NCBI RefSeq assembly: GCF_021391395.1
Contig: NZ_CP090059.1
Span: 3,519,001-3,583,000 of the forward strand
Reading direction: 5' to 3'
Length of the DNA: 64,000 bases
Source: Sphingomonas cannabina
Lineage (GTDB): Bacteria > Pseudomonadota > Alphaproteobacteria > Sphingomonadales > Sphingomonadaceae
The position numbers and the translations under genes were made by a program. Position 1 is the stretch's first letter. Each line of letters begins with the position of its first letter. Of the stretch, positions 16,560 through 24,985 are shown piece by piece. The notes beneath the pieces were generated by a model, which was given only the letters and a program-made list of their open reading frames with translations, was not told where the DNA came from and made no database searches.

Positions 16560-19418
16560 ATGGCACGCCGTATATCATCGCACAGCTTGGCCGGTGCATC
16601 GCTCGGCGCGATGCTGCTCGCGAACCTCGTTTCGCCAGCTCATGCCCAAACAGCACCTGCTGAAGGGGAAACACAGGCCCAGGTCGGCGATGGCCCCCAG
16701 CCCGGCGACATCATCGTCACCGGCTTCCGCAGCAGCCTCCAGCGCGCGCTCGACATCAAGCGCGAGAGCGCCGGCGTGGTCGACTCGATCGTCGCCGAGG
16801 ACATCGCCAAGTTTCCGGACAACAACCTCGCCGAATCGATCCAGCGTGTCCCCGGCATCGCCATCTCGCGCGATCAGGGTCAGGGCCGGTCGATATCTGT
16901 GCGCGGGCTCGGCGGCGACTTCACCTCGACCCGCATCAACGGCATGGAGAGCCAGGCGACGACCGACGGCTACAACGGCGCCAACCGGTCGCGCGGCTTC
17001 GACTTCAACGTCTTCGCGTCCGAGCTGTTCAGCCAGATCGACGTCCGCAAGACGGCCGCGGCCGACCTGCCCGAGGGATCGCTCGGCGCCACTGTCGACC
17101 TGACGACCGCGCGGCCGCTGTCGTTCAGAAAGACGACGGTCACCCTGTCCGCCCAGGGCGGCTACAACGACCAGGCCAAGAAGGTCGACCCGCGCCTCGC
17201 CGCGGTGTTCGCGACGCAGACGGCGGACGGCACGCTCGGCTTCCTCGTATCGGGGGCCTATTCCCGCCAATCGGGCAATTTCCAGCAGAGCAATTCGGGC
17301 GACTGGAACCAGGGCATCGGCGACGGCGGTTTCTGCAATCCGGTCGCGAGGCCAGCGGCGTGCGCGGGCACCAACCTGGCCGTTTACAACCAGCTCCAGG
17401 ACCCCAAGGTCTACAACCCTCGCTTCCCGCGCTACGTGCAGGGCGTCGGCAGGACCGAGCGGCTGGGCTTCACCGGCAGCGTCCAGTGGAAGCCGAGCGA
17501 CCGCACCAACCTGGTCCTCGACGTGCTCTATTCGAAGTTCGACGTGAAGCGCGACGACTGGGCGCTCGAGCCGATCGGCCTGAGCCGCGCCGCGTCGCAG
17601 GGCGGCAAGCCCGAGACGATCGTCCGCGACGGCATCATCGATTCGAACAACTCGCTGATCTATGCGCTACTCGACAACGTCGACCTCAGATCCGAGCACA
17701 ACCGCGACAATTTCACCACCGAGTTCGTGCAGGCGACGCTGGCGCTCGAGCAGAAGCTCGGTGACCGGCTCACGCTGAAGGCGCTGGCGGGCCATTCGCG
17801 GTCGGACTTCGACAATTTCGTGGATATCTCGACCCAGATCGACTCGTTCAACGTCGACAATTTCTCCTACGACCTGCGGCCGAACGGCCAGAATGCGCCG
17901 CAGATCGACTGGGGGATCGACGTCGCCAATCCCGCCAACTGGTATTTCGGGCCGCGCGTGACCCAGCCGGGCGGTACCGGCGCGACCGGGCCGGAGATCC
18001 GCCTGCGGCCGAACTATATCCAGAACCGCAACACCACCGCGCGCGCCGACCTGACGTTCGAGGCGGCGGACGACCTCAAGCTGATGGTCGGCGCCGAATA
18101 CAAGAAGTACAAGTTCGCCTCGCAATCGCTGCGCTATCTGCTGGGCGAGGCGGATTGGCCGGCGATCCCCGCCGGCTCCAGCATCCAGGACCTGACCGAG
18201 CAGTTCTGCGGTTTCGAGGCGTTCGACATGCCGGCGGGCAACACCAAATGCTGGACGACGCCCAACATCTCCGCCTTCGCCGATACGTACGATATCTTCT
18301 CCAACACGGGTCGCGCCCAGCTCTCCAACACGGTGTCCGCGGCGCGCGGCGACAACCGGTCGGTGCAGGAGCAGGACTGGTCCTTTTACGGAATGGCCAG
18401 CTTCGACAGCGAGCTGCTGGGGATGCGCGTGCGCGGCAACCTCGGCGGGCGGTTCACGATCACGAAGCAGCGGTCCAACTTCCTGACGACGGTGCCCGTA
18501 TCGGTCGATCCCAGCGGGGTGGTGCCGACCGAGGTCAACCGGACCTATCGCAACTTCCTGCCGTCCGCGAACCTCGCGTTCGAGCCGAGCGACAGCCTCG
18601 TCGTCCGGCTGGCCGCAGCCCGAACCATCTCGCGTCCGCCGCTCGGCAGCCTGGCCGGCGCCACCACCGTCAACGTCTCCGGCGGGTCGCGGACCGTGAC
18701 CACCGGCAATCCGTACCTGAAGCCGTTCAAGTCGGACAATCTCGACGCCTCGATCGAATGGTACCCGAGCCGGGGATCGATCGTCTCGATCGGCGCCTTC
18801 TACAAGAAGATCAGCACCTACATCCAATCGAACACGATCACCGCGCCCTATTCGACGACGGGGCTGCCGGCCGAGCTTCTCGCCGGCACCAACGTCACGC
18901 CCGACACCGATTTCGTCATCACCAACGTCACGAATACGCCGGGCGGTCCGCTCAAGGGGGTCGAGCTCAACCTCCAGCAGCAGTTCACCTTCCTGCCCGG
19001 ACTGCTCAGCGGCTTCGGCGTGCTCGCCAACTACACCTATGTCGATTCCGACATCAAATATCGCGCCGGGGCGGCACTGGTCACCGCGACGCTGCTCAAT
19101 CTGTCCAAGAACTCGATCAACGGTACGCTCTATTACGAGAAGGGCGGCTTCCAGGCGCGCGGGTCGGTCAACTACCGCGACCAGTATCTGACGGGCGTTC
19201 CGGCCGCCTTCAATCAGGACGTGGCTGGGACGCGCGGCGCGACCTATGTCGATGCCTCGGCCTCATACGACATCACCGAGAATCTGACGATCAGCGTGGA
19301 CGCGCTCAACCTGACCAACCAGGCCGACGTTCAGTACAGCGACTCCGTGGCACGGCGCTGGGTGAACTACCGGCTGAACGGGCGCCAGTTCTACGCCGGC
19401 GTGCGTGTGAAGTTCTAG
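16560..19418 (+). CDS. TonB-dependent receptor (TonB-Xanth-Caul type)
   Basis: 952 residues from an ATG preceded by GGGAGGAAAC. Signal peptide ends near PAHAQ; then DIIVTGFRSSLQRALDIKR, VVDSIVAEDIAKFPDNNLAE and SIQRVPGIAISRDQGQGR follow, which together are the hallmark of the TIGR01782 receptor group of Xanthomonas, Caulobacter and sphingomonads. The barrel ends in LNGRQFYAGVRVKF. This group mostly imports plant oligosaccharides. The next gene begins four bases after the stop, so the receptor leads an operon with two secreted glycosidase-like proteins. Confidence 0.95.
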   Translation: MARRISSHSLAGASLGAMLLANLVSPAHAQTAPAEGETQAQVGDGPQPGDIIVTGFRSSLQRALDIKRESAGVVDSIVAEDIAKFPDNNLAESIQRVPGIAISRDQGQGRSISVRGLGGDFTSTRINGMESQATTDGYNGANRSRGFDFNVFASELFSQIDVRKTAAADLPEGSLGATVDLTTARPLSFRKTTVTLSAQGGYNDQAKKVDPRLAAVFATQTADGTLGFLVSGAYSRQSGNFQQSNSGDWNQGIGDGGFCNPVARPAACAGTNLAVYNQLQDPKVYNPRFPRYVQGVGRTERLGFTGSVQWKPSDRTNLVLDVLYSKFDVKRDDWALEPIGLSRAASQGGKPETIVRDGIIDSNNSLIYALLDNVDLRSEHNRDNFTTEFVQATLALEQKLGDRLTLKALAGHSRSDFDNFVDISTQIDSFNVDNFSYDLRPNGQNAPQIDWGIDVANPANWYFGPRVTQPGGTGATGPEIRLRPNYIQNRNTTARADLTFEAADDLKLMVGAEYKKYKFASQSLRYLLGEADWPAIPAGSSIQDLTEQFCGFEAFDMPAGNTKCWTTPNISAFADTYDIFSNTGRAQLSNTVSAARGDNRSVQEQDWSFYGMASFDSELLGMRVRGNLGGRFTITKQRSNFLTTVPVSVDPSGVVPTEVNRTYRNFLPSANLAFEPSDSLVVRLAAARTISRPPLGSLAGATTVNVSGGSRTVTTGNPYLKPFKSDNLDASIEWYPSRGSIVSIGAFYKKISTYIQSNTITAPYSTTGLPAELLAGTNVTPDTDFVITNVTNTPGGPLKGVELNLQQQFTFLPGLLSGFGVLANYTYVDSDIKYRAGAALVTATLLNLSKNSINGTLYYEKGGFQARGSVNYRDQYLTGVPAAFNQDVAGTRGATYVDASASYDITENLTISVDALNLTNQADVQYSDSVARRWVNYRLNGRQFYAGVRVKF

Positions 19419-19422
19419 GGCG

Positions 19423-20754
19423 ATGAGCGGCATCTCCCGGCGACAGGCGATCGGATCGGCGCTCGCCGCGGCGGCGCTCACGAGGTCCCGGACCGTGAGC
19501 GCCTCACCGAAGAGTGCGCGGCGTGCCGAGGCGCAGCCGTTGGTCGATTATCTTCGCGCCAACGGTCCGAAACTGCTGCGTCCGGCACAGGATTTCTTTC
19601 GCCATCCTTCGATCGCCCCCACCCTTCCTGCCCGGCAATATTCGGCGGAGCTGTGGGACTGGGATACGCTGTGGACGGTGCGCGGCCTGTTCGCGCTCGC
19701 CGAGGTCACCGGCGATGCGGCGCTGAAGCGGCAGGTGGCGGACCACGCCAAGGGGAGCCTGCTCAACTTCCTCGACAACCAGCAGCCCGACGGACGGCTG
19801 CCGATCGTAATGGCGTCGGCCGACCGGGATGCGAATCGCTTTCCGTTCGCGACGCGCGACCGGAACCAGGCGAAGCCGGTCATGGCGCAGCTTGCGCTGC
19901 TGATCGCCGACCGTACCGGCGATGCCGGCTGGTGCGGCCCCATATTCGACAAGCTCGCCCGGTTCCACGACAGCTGGCGCGCGCACAACGAAGCCGGCCC
20001 GGGCCTGCTGGTGTGGAGCAACGACGTCGCGATCGGCAACGACAATGATCCCACCACCTTCGGCCGGCCGCCCTTCTCGTCGGCGAACCTCCTGCTGAAC
20101 TGCCTCTTCTACCAGGACCTGCGCGCCCTGACGGAGCTGGCGGCGAGGCTGAATCGCCCGGCGGAGGAGCGCGCGGCCCTGGCCAAGCGGATCGAGCGGC
20201 TCGGCGCGGCGATCCTCCGCGAATGCTGGGATCCGCGCGATGCCTTCTTCTACACGGTCGACGTCCAGTGCGTCGATCGTCGCGCAGCGCTCATCACCAA
20301 TGTCGCTCCCGGCATGGACATGTCGTGGTCGACCCTGCCGATGCGGCTGCAGCTGTTCACCGGCTTCCTGCCGCTCTGGTGCGGCCTCGCGACCGCGGAG
20401 CAGGCCAGGGCCATGATCGAGAGGAACTATCTCGCCGACGATCGGCTGCGCGCGGAGCATGGCGTGCGCACGCTGTCGAACCGCGAGCGGATGTATACGC
20501 TCGCCTTTTCCAGCAATCCCAGCAACTGGCTCGGGCCGGTCTGGATCATCTCCAATTATTTCGTGTGGAAGGCGCTGTCGGCCTATGGCTATCGGCGGGA
20601 GGCGGACGACCTCGCCGACAAGACCGTATCGCTGCTGGTGGCGTCGCTCGCGGCGGACGGCAGCCTGAACGAATATTATCACCCGGACACCGGCAGGCCG
20701 CTCAGTCACAAGGGATTCATGGATTGGAACCTGCTCGCGCTGGAAATGCTGTGA
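19423..20754 (+). CDS. Exported GH63/trehalase-like glycosidase
   Basis: 443 residues starting with a Tat-like signal (SRRQAIGSALAAAAL). The body is an alpha/alpha-barrel with WDWDTLWTVRGL, LLVWSNDVAIGNDNDPT, NWLGPVWIISNYFVWKA and NEYYHPDTGRPLSHKGFMDW, the ordered motifs of the GH63/GH37 clan (mannosylglycerate hydrolase and glucosidase types). The aspartate in WSNDVAIG-ND and the glutamate in NEYYHP are the likely general acid and base by analogy. It starts four bases after the receptor stop and overlaps the next gene by four bases (GTGA), so the three are one translational unit. The sugar is not predictable. Confidence 0.85.
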   Translation: MSGISRRQAIGSALAAAALTRSRTVSASPKSARRAEAQPLVDYLRANGPKLLRPAQDFFRHPSIAPTLPARQYSAELWDWDTLWTVRGLFALAEVTGDAALKRQVADHAKGSLLNFLDNQQPDGRLPIVMASADRDANRFPFATRDRNQAKPVMAQLALLIADRTGDAGWCGPIFDKLARFHDSWRAHNEAGPGLLVWSNDVAIGNDNDPTTFGRPPFSSANLLLNCLFYQDLRALTELAARLNRPAEERAALAKRIERLGAAILRECWDPRDAFFYTVDVQCVDRRAALITNVAPGMDMSWSTLPMRLQLFTGFLPLWCGLATAEQARAMIERNYLADDRLRAEHGVRTLSNRERMYTLAFSSNPSNWLGPVWIISNYFVWKALSAYGYRREADDLADKTVSLLVASLAADGSLNEYYHPDTGRPLSHKGFMDWNLLALEML

Positions 20755-22190
20755 CCCGTTGGCGCCGGATCGCGATCGCGGTTCTGGCGGCGGTCGTCGC
20801 CGTTCCGCAGGCCGCCTGGGCAGAGGCTTGCGGCACCGCTCAGGAGGCACCGTCGAAGCGGCGGCTGTTCGTCCTCACCGACATCGGCGGCGACCCCGAC
20901 GACCGCATGTCGATGGTCCGGCTGATGACCTACGCCAACCAGTTCGACATCGAAGGGCTGGTCGCGACCAGGAACAGCCGCGGCGTCTTCCCCGAGCTAA
21001 TCGGCGACATCGTCACCGCCTATGGCAAGGTACGCGACAATCTCGAGTTGCACGAGCCCGGCTTTCCCACGGCTGGCGAGCTGCGTACGAGGATCGCGCA
21101 GGGCCCGCTGACCGACGGGATCAAGGGCGTGGGGCCGGGCATGGACTCGTCCGGATCGGACCTGCTGATCCGCGCGGTCGACCGTGCCGACGATCGCCCG
21201 CTCTGGGTGACGGTCTGGGGCGGGCCGAGCGTGCTCGCCCAGGCGTTGTGGAAGGTCCGGCAGACGCGGTCGAAGGCCGAACTCGCCAGCTTCGTCGCCA
21301 AGCTCAGGGTCTATGCCATCTCCGACCAGGACGACAGCGGCCCCTGGATCCGGCGCGAGTTCCCGGGCCTGTTCTACATCGTCAATCCCGGGAACACCTT
21401 CCACCACTCGACCTGGATCGGGATCAGCGGCGACAAGTTCCACGGCCGGTTCGCCGGCGGCGACTATTCGCTGGTCACCAACGAATGGATCGACCGCAAC
21501 ATCCGCGGCAAGGGGCCGCTCAGCGACGAATATCCCAACTGGAAGTTCCAGATGGAGGGCGACACGCCGTCGTTCCTGTACCTGATCGACAACGGCCTCA
21601 ACGACCCCGATCACCCGAATTGGGGCGGCTGGGGCGGCCGCTACGAGCTCTACACGCCGCCCATGCGCAAGTGGTTCCTGGCGCCCGAGACGCGGCCGAT
21701 CTGGACCGACGCCAGCGACGAGGTGCTGGGCCATGACGGCGAATGGCACGACGACCAGTACGCCACGGTGTGGCGCTGGCGCGCCGCCTTCCAGAACGAT
21801 TTCGTCGCGCGCATGGACTGGACCATCAAGCCGTGCCGCCAGGCCAACCATCCGCCGGTGCCGAGGCTCGACATGCCCGCATCCATCACCGCGAAGCCGG
21901 GCCAGCGCGTCGACCTGAGCGCGGCGGGATCGAGCGATCCCGATGGCGACGCCCTCTCCTACGACTGGTTCGTGTACGAGGAGGCGGGCACGCGCAGCAT
22001 GTCGAACAACGTCTCGGGCGTAAAGCTCCCGGTCAACGACGCCGACCAGCCGAAGGCGTGGCTGACGGTCAAGACCGACCGCGTGGTGCCGCCCGGCACC
22101 GGCACGATCCATGTCATCCTCGCCGTCACCGACCACGGCACGCCGCGCCTGACGCGATACAAGCGCGTGATCATCGACGTCGTCGATTGA
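20751..22190 (+). CDS. Secreted Sde0182-type (DUF1593) nucleoside-hydrolase-like protein
   Basis: Proposed GTG start overlapping the previous stop; 479 residues with a signal peptide ending near AAWAEA. Residues 35-310 hold a nucleoside-hydrolase-like fold: LTDIGGDPDDRMSM reproduces the calcium-binding DxDxxxDD signature, and WVTVWGGPSVLAQAL fits the same family. Residues about 370-479 form a beta-sandwich with GQRVDLSAAGSSDPDGD, an Ig/PKD-like C-terminal domain. Relatives were first described as cellulose-binding protein Sde0182. With a TonB receptor and a GH63-like enzyme it probably handles a plant glycan or glycoside. The reaction is not established. Confidence 0.88.
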   Translation: MTRWRRIAIAVLAAVVAVPQAAWAEACGTAQEAPSKRRLFVLTDIGGDPDDRMSMVRLMTYANQFDIEGLVATRNSRGVFPELIGDIVTAYGKVRDNLELHEPGFPTAGELRTRIAQGPLTDGIKGVGPGMDSSGSDLLIRAVDRADDRPLWVTVWGGPSVLAQALWKVRQTRSKAELASFVAKLRVYAISDQDDSGPWIRREFPGLFYIVNPGNTFHHSTWIGISGDKFHGRFAGGDYSLVTNEWIDRNIRGKGPLSDEYPNWKFQMEGDTPSFLYLIDNGLNDPDHPNWGGWGGRYELYTPPMRKWFLAPETRPIWTDASDEVLGHDGEWHDDQYATVWRWRAAFQNDFVARMDWTIKPCRQANHPPVPRLDMPASITAKPGQRVDLSAAGSSDPDGDALSYDWFVYEEAGTRSMSNNVSGVKLPVNDADQPKAWLTVKTDRVVPPGTGTIHVILAVTDHGTPRLTRYKRVIIDVVD

Positions 22191-22236
22191 GGCGGGTTCG
22201 GCGCCTGGAGTGGAATGAGATCGATTGGAAGCGACG

Positions 22237-22334
22237 GTCACCCTCACCCTTCCCACCGCCTTCGGCGGCGGGCCCCTTCCCTCTCCCAACGGGAGAGGGA
22301 GGGAGCGGCGAAGCCGCGGAAGGGTGAGGGTGAC
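22237..22334. repeat. Palindromic intergenic repeat (CCCTCACCCTTCC type)
   Basis: A perfect 17-base inverted pair, GTCACCCTCACCCTTCC at 22237-22253 and its complement at 22318-22334, encloses further nested hairpins, including CCCTCTCCC-AAC-GGGAGAGGG. It lies 46 bases after the DUF1593 stop, inside the gene-free stretch 22191-22509, and would fold into a long branched stem. It is of a type common between sphingomonad genes. Confidence 0.8.
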
Positions 22335-22373
22335 AAGCGGTTCCGTTTGAATTCATCCTGAACAAGACAGGCC

Positions 22374-22504
22374 CTAGTGTCGGATTCAGGCAGTTTGAAT
22401 CCGTTCCCCGGCGGAGGCCGGGGCCCAGTCTCGGGCTGCTTGCAGCTGGGCCCCGGCCTTCGCCGGGGTACAGGTCTGCTTCAACTCAGATGGATCGAGC
22501 CCTA
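22374..22504. repeat. Dispersed repeat with CCCCGG palindrome, copy 1
   Basis: Begins CTAGTGTCGGATTCAGGCAG, has a central stem of GGCGGAGGCCGGGGCCCAG against CTGGGCCCCGGCCTTCGCC, and ends GATGGATCGAGCCC. The same order of blocks, with base changes, recurs at 31422-31553. It directly precedes the Lgt-like gene and fills the rest of the 22191-22509 gap. Confidence 0.8.
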
Positions 22505-22509
22505 AACAT

Positions 22510-23262
22510 GTGGCCGATATGGTATCGACGGGCGTGCTTCACGTTCCCGCAGCTCCCTGGCTCCACTATGTCGGCGACCTGACGGCGTGGCTTGCCGCGT
22601 TTCTCGGTGCGCGATGGGTGTATCGCCACCGCCGCGCCAGCGTCGAGCGGCTCTCGCGGCAGTCCGTGCCGAGTTACTTCGTCAGCCTCGCGGCAGGCGC
22701 AGCGCTCGGCGCCTGGCTGTTGGGCTCGCTCAACACGCTTCGAGACTCGCGGCCGGTGCTGTCGCATTCGATCGCCGGCGCGCTGGCGGGCGCGATCGTC
22801 GCGGTCGAGGTCTGGAAGTGGCTGCGCGGCGTGCGGGAATCGACCGGCGGGCCGTTCGTGATCCCACTGACGATCGGGATCGTCGTGGGGCGATGGGGAT
22901 GCCTCTTCGCCGGTCTGGACGACCAGACCTATGGCATCCCGACCGATCTGCCCTGGGGCGTAGACCTGGGAGACGGCATCTCGCGTCATCCCGTCCAGAT
23001 CTACGAATCGCTCGCGATGGCCGGTTTCCTCGTCGTCTATTGGCGAGCGCTCGCAAAGCATCGCCCGTGGGCGGAGCGGCACGGGTTCCACGCGTTCGTG
23101 CTCGCCTATGCGGCGCAGCGGTTTGCGTGGGAATTCCTCAAGCCCTATCCACCACTGGTCGGCCCGTTCAACGTCTTCCACCTCGTGATGATCGGACTCA
23201 GCGCCTATGCCCTCATCTGGATCGCTCGCGGCCGCCACCGTCCAGCCGTCGCCGGAGCGTAA
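22510..23262 (+). CDS. Lgt-like integral membrane protein (prolipoprotein diacylglyceryl transferase family)
   Basis: 250 residues and about seven hydrophobic helices. GRWGCLFAGLDDQTYG (residues 128-142) matches the Lgt signature region around the essential arginine, PTDLPWGVDLG follows, and RHPVQIYES (159-167) is the conserved second motif; His86 may match the Lgt catalytic histidine. True Lgt transfers diacylglycerol from phosphatidylglycerol to lipoprotein cysteines. This copy is shorter, lacks the usual Asn-rich GRxGNFxN form, and is joined to a radical SAM gene, so a different lipid-related transfer is likely. Start is uncertain: GTG 22510 or ATG 22519. The 3' end overlaps the next gene by 56 bases. 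Confidence 0.8.
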   Translation: MADMVSTGVLHVPAAPWLHYVGDLTAWLAAFLGARWVYRHRRASVERLSRQSVPSYFVSLAAGAALGAWLLGSLNTLRDSRPVLSHSIAGALAGAIVAVEVWKWLRGVRESTGGPFVIPLTIGIVVGRWGCLFAGLDDQTYGIPTDLPWGVDLGDGISRHPVQIYESLAMAGFLVVYWRALAKHRPWAERHGFHAFVLAYAAQRFAWEFLKPYPPLVGPFNVFHLVMIGLSAYALIWIARGRHRPAVAGA

Positions 23263-24652
23263 GGCGGCGCCCTACATCTTCCACGGACAGACGACGAGCC
23301 TGTGCGAGACATGTCTGGAGCTCGTCCCCGCGAAGGTCATCATCGAGGACGGTTGTGTCTACTATCTCAAGCGCTGCCGGTCGCATGGCGTCCAGAAAAC
23401 GCTGATCAGCGACGACCTGGCCTATTGGCGCGCGCAGAAGGACTGGCTCAAGCCGGGGGACCGCCCCTTGCGCGCGCAGACCAGGACCGAAGCCGGCTGC
23501 CCGTTCGATTGCGGCCTCTGCCCCGATCACGAGCAGCACAGCTGCCTTGCGATCGTCGAGGTGAACTCCGCCTGCAACCTCGCCTGCCCGGTCTGCTTTG
23601 CCGATGCCGAGGACATGCACGGCGGCCATCTGCCGCTCGAGGTGATCGAGTCGATGCTCGATGCGCTCGTCGAGAGCGAGGGCGAGCCCGATCTCGTCCA
23701 GCTTTCGGGCGGCGAGCCGACGCTGCACCCGCAATTCTTCGAGATTCTGGACGCGGTGAAGCGCCGGCCGATCCGCCACGTCATGATCAACACCAACGGC
23801 GTTAGGATCGCCCAGGACGAGGCGTTCGTGACCCGCCTGGCCGGCTACGCTCCCCGGCTGGAGGTCTATCTCCAGTTCGACAGCATGGACGACGGCGCGC
23901 TGCTCAACCTGCGCGGCGCCAGGCTGTCGCGCATCCGCCGGGCGGCGCTCGAGGCGCTCGAGCGCGTCGGGCTGTCGACGACGCTGGTCGCGGTGGTGAA
24001 GCGCGGCGTGAATGACGGCGAGATCGCCGCCATCGTCAATCACGCGCTCGAATGGTCGTGCGTGCGCGGCGTGACGTTCCAGCCGGTGCAGGATGCCGGC
24101 CGCAACCAAGGCTTCGACGCCAAGGCCAATCGGATGCTGCTCACGCAGATCCGGCGGGAGGTGGTGAAGGCCGGCGTCTTCGCGGCCGAGGACATGATCC
24201 CGCTGCCCTGCAATCCCGACCAGATCTGCATCGGCTATGGCCTGCGCGACGGCCGCACCGTCACGCCGATCACCTCGCTCCTGCCGCGCGAACTGATCCT
24301 GCAGGGGCCGAACACGATCAGCTACGAAGCCTATCCGGCGCTCCGCCAGGCCATGGTCGACCTGCTCAGCCTCGCCACCACGCAATGCAATACGGAGGAG
24401 AAGCTGGCGGAGGTCCTGTGCTGCCTGCCCAACGCGCTGGTGCCCGAGACTCTCGGCTATGCGAGCAGCTTCCGTGTGGTCATCCTGCAGTTCCTGGACC
24501 GCTACAATTTCGACCTGGCCACCGTGAAGCGCAGTTGCGTGCATTTCGTGACGCCCGATCGGCAGATCATTCCGTTCGATACCTACAACAGCTTCTACCG
24601 TCCGGGGGCGGAAGGGGAATCGGTGCTCGCACGAGCGAGGGGGGAAGGATGA
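23207..24652 (+). CDS. Radical SAM protein of the tetraether-lipid-synthase-like group
   Basis: 481 residues with the only usable start inside the previous gene. Cys33 and Cys36 (SLCETC) plus Cys57 form an N-terminal metal-binding ribbon; GCPFDCGLCPDHEQHSC (Cys98, 102, 105, 113) is an extra cluster-binding block; CNLACPVC (123, 127, 130) is the radical SAM CxxxCxxC site, followed by SGGEPTLHPQ and NTNGVRI of the SAM-binding barrel. The same block order is known in archaeal Tes, which joins lipid tails, and in unstudied bacterial relatives. Overlap with the Lgt-like gene upstream and a small membrane protein downstream points to membrane lipid or lipoprotein modification. The reaction is inferred. 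Confidence 0.88.
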   Translation: MPSSGSLAAATVQPSPERKAAPYIFHGQTTSLCETCLELVPAKVIIEDGCVYYLKRCRSHGVQKTLISDDLAYWRAQKDWLKPGDRPLRAQTRTEAGCPFDCGLCPDHEQHSCLAIVEVNSACNLACPVCFADAEDMHGGHLPLEVIESMLDALVESEGEPDLVQLSGGEPTLHPQFFEILDAVKRRPIRHVMINTNGVRIAQDEAFVTRLAGYAPRLEVYLQFDSMDDGALLNLRGARLSRIRRAALEALERVGLSTTLVAVVKRGVNDGEIAAIVNHALEWSCVRGVTFQPVQDAGRNQGFDAKANRMLLTQIRREVVKAGVFAAEDMIPLPCNPDQICIGYGLRDGRTVTPITSLLPRELILQGPNTISYEAYPALRQAMVDLLSLATTQCNTEEKLAEVLCCLPNALVPETLGYASSFRVVILQFLDRYNFDLATVKRSCVHFVTPDRQIIPFDTYNSFYRPGAEGESVLARARGEG

Positions 24653-24876
24653 AACGACTGTTCGGCGGACTGCTCCTGGCAGCGGGAATCCTGATCATGG
24701 CGTGCAGCGGGCTGTGCTCGCTGGTGGTCGTCGTCAGCGGCTTCGAGGTGGCGATACGCGAGCCCTCCGCGATCCTCCTGCCCCTGATCATCGGCGGCGT
24801 TCCCTTCGCCATCGGCTTCGGTGCGTTCACGTGGGGACGATGGCTATTGCGACAACCTGATGACGAGGAGATTTGA
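24649..24876 (+). CDS. Small two-helix membrane protein, end of radical SAM operon
   Basis: 75 residues; the ATG overlaps the radical SAM stop (ATGA) and GGGGAAGG precedes it. Two hydrophobic helices are visible, LFGGLLLAAGILIMACSGLCSLVVVV and a second around AILLPLIIGGVPFAIGFGAF (written here only in part), ending in the polar tail RQPDDEEI. No family is recognised. Tight coupling to the radical SAM and Lgt-like genes suggests an accessory or anchoring role. Confidence 0.75.
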   Translation: MKRLFGGLLLAAGILIMACSGLCSLVVVVSGFEVAIREPSAILLPLIIGGVPFAIGFGAFTWGRWLLRQPDDEEI

Positions 24877-24985
24877 TCGGCTATTGTCGCGCGTTTCTGC
24901 GAAATCGACCTCATCTCTCTGGAGCGGCACTAAATTCGATCCGGGTCGTTTCGGTTCATGACAAGAAGGGCGCGCCTGAACGGAT

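Noticed and set aside
22191..22509. CRISPR-like array because of repeated blocks.
   Set aside because: The blocks are nested inverted repeats with no equal direct repeats and spacers.
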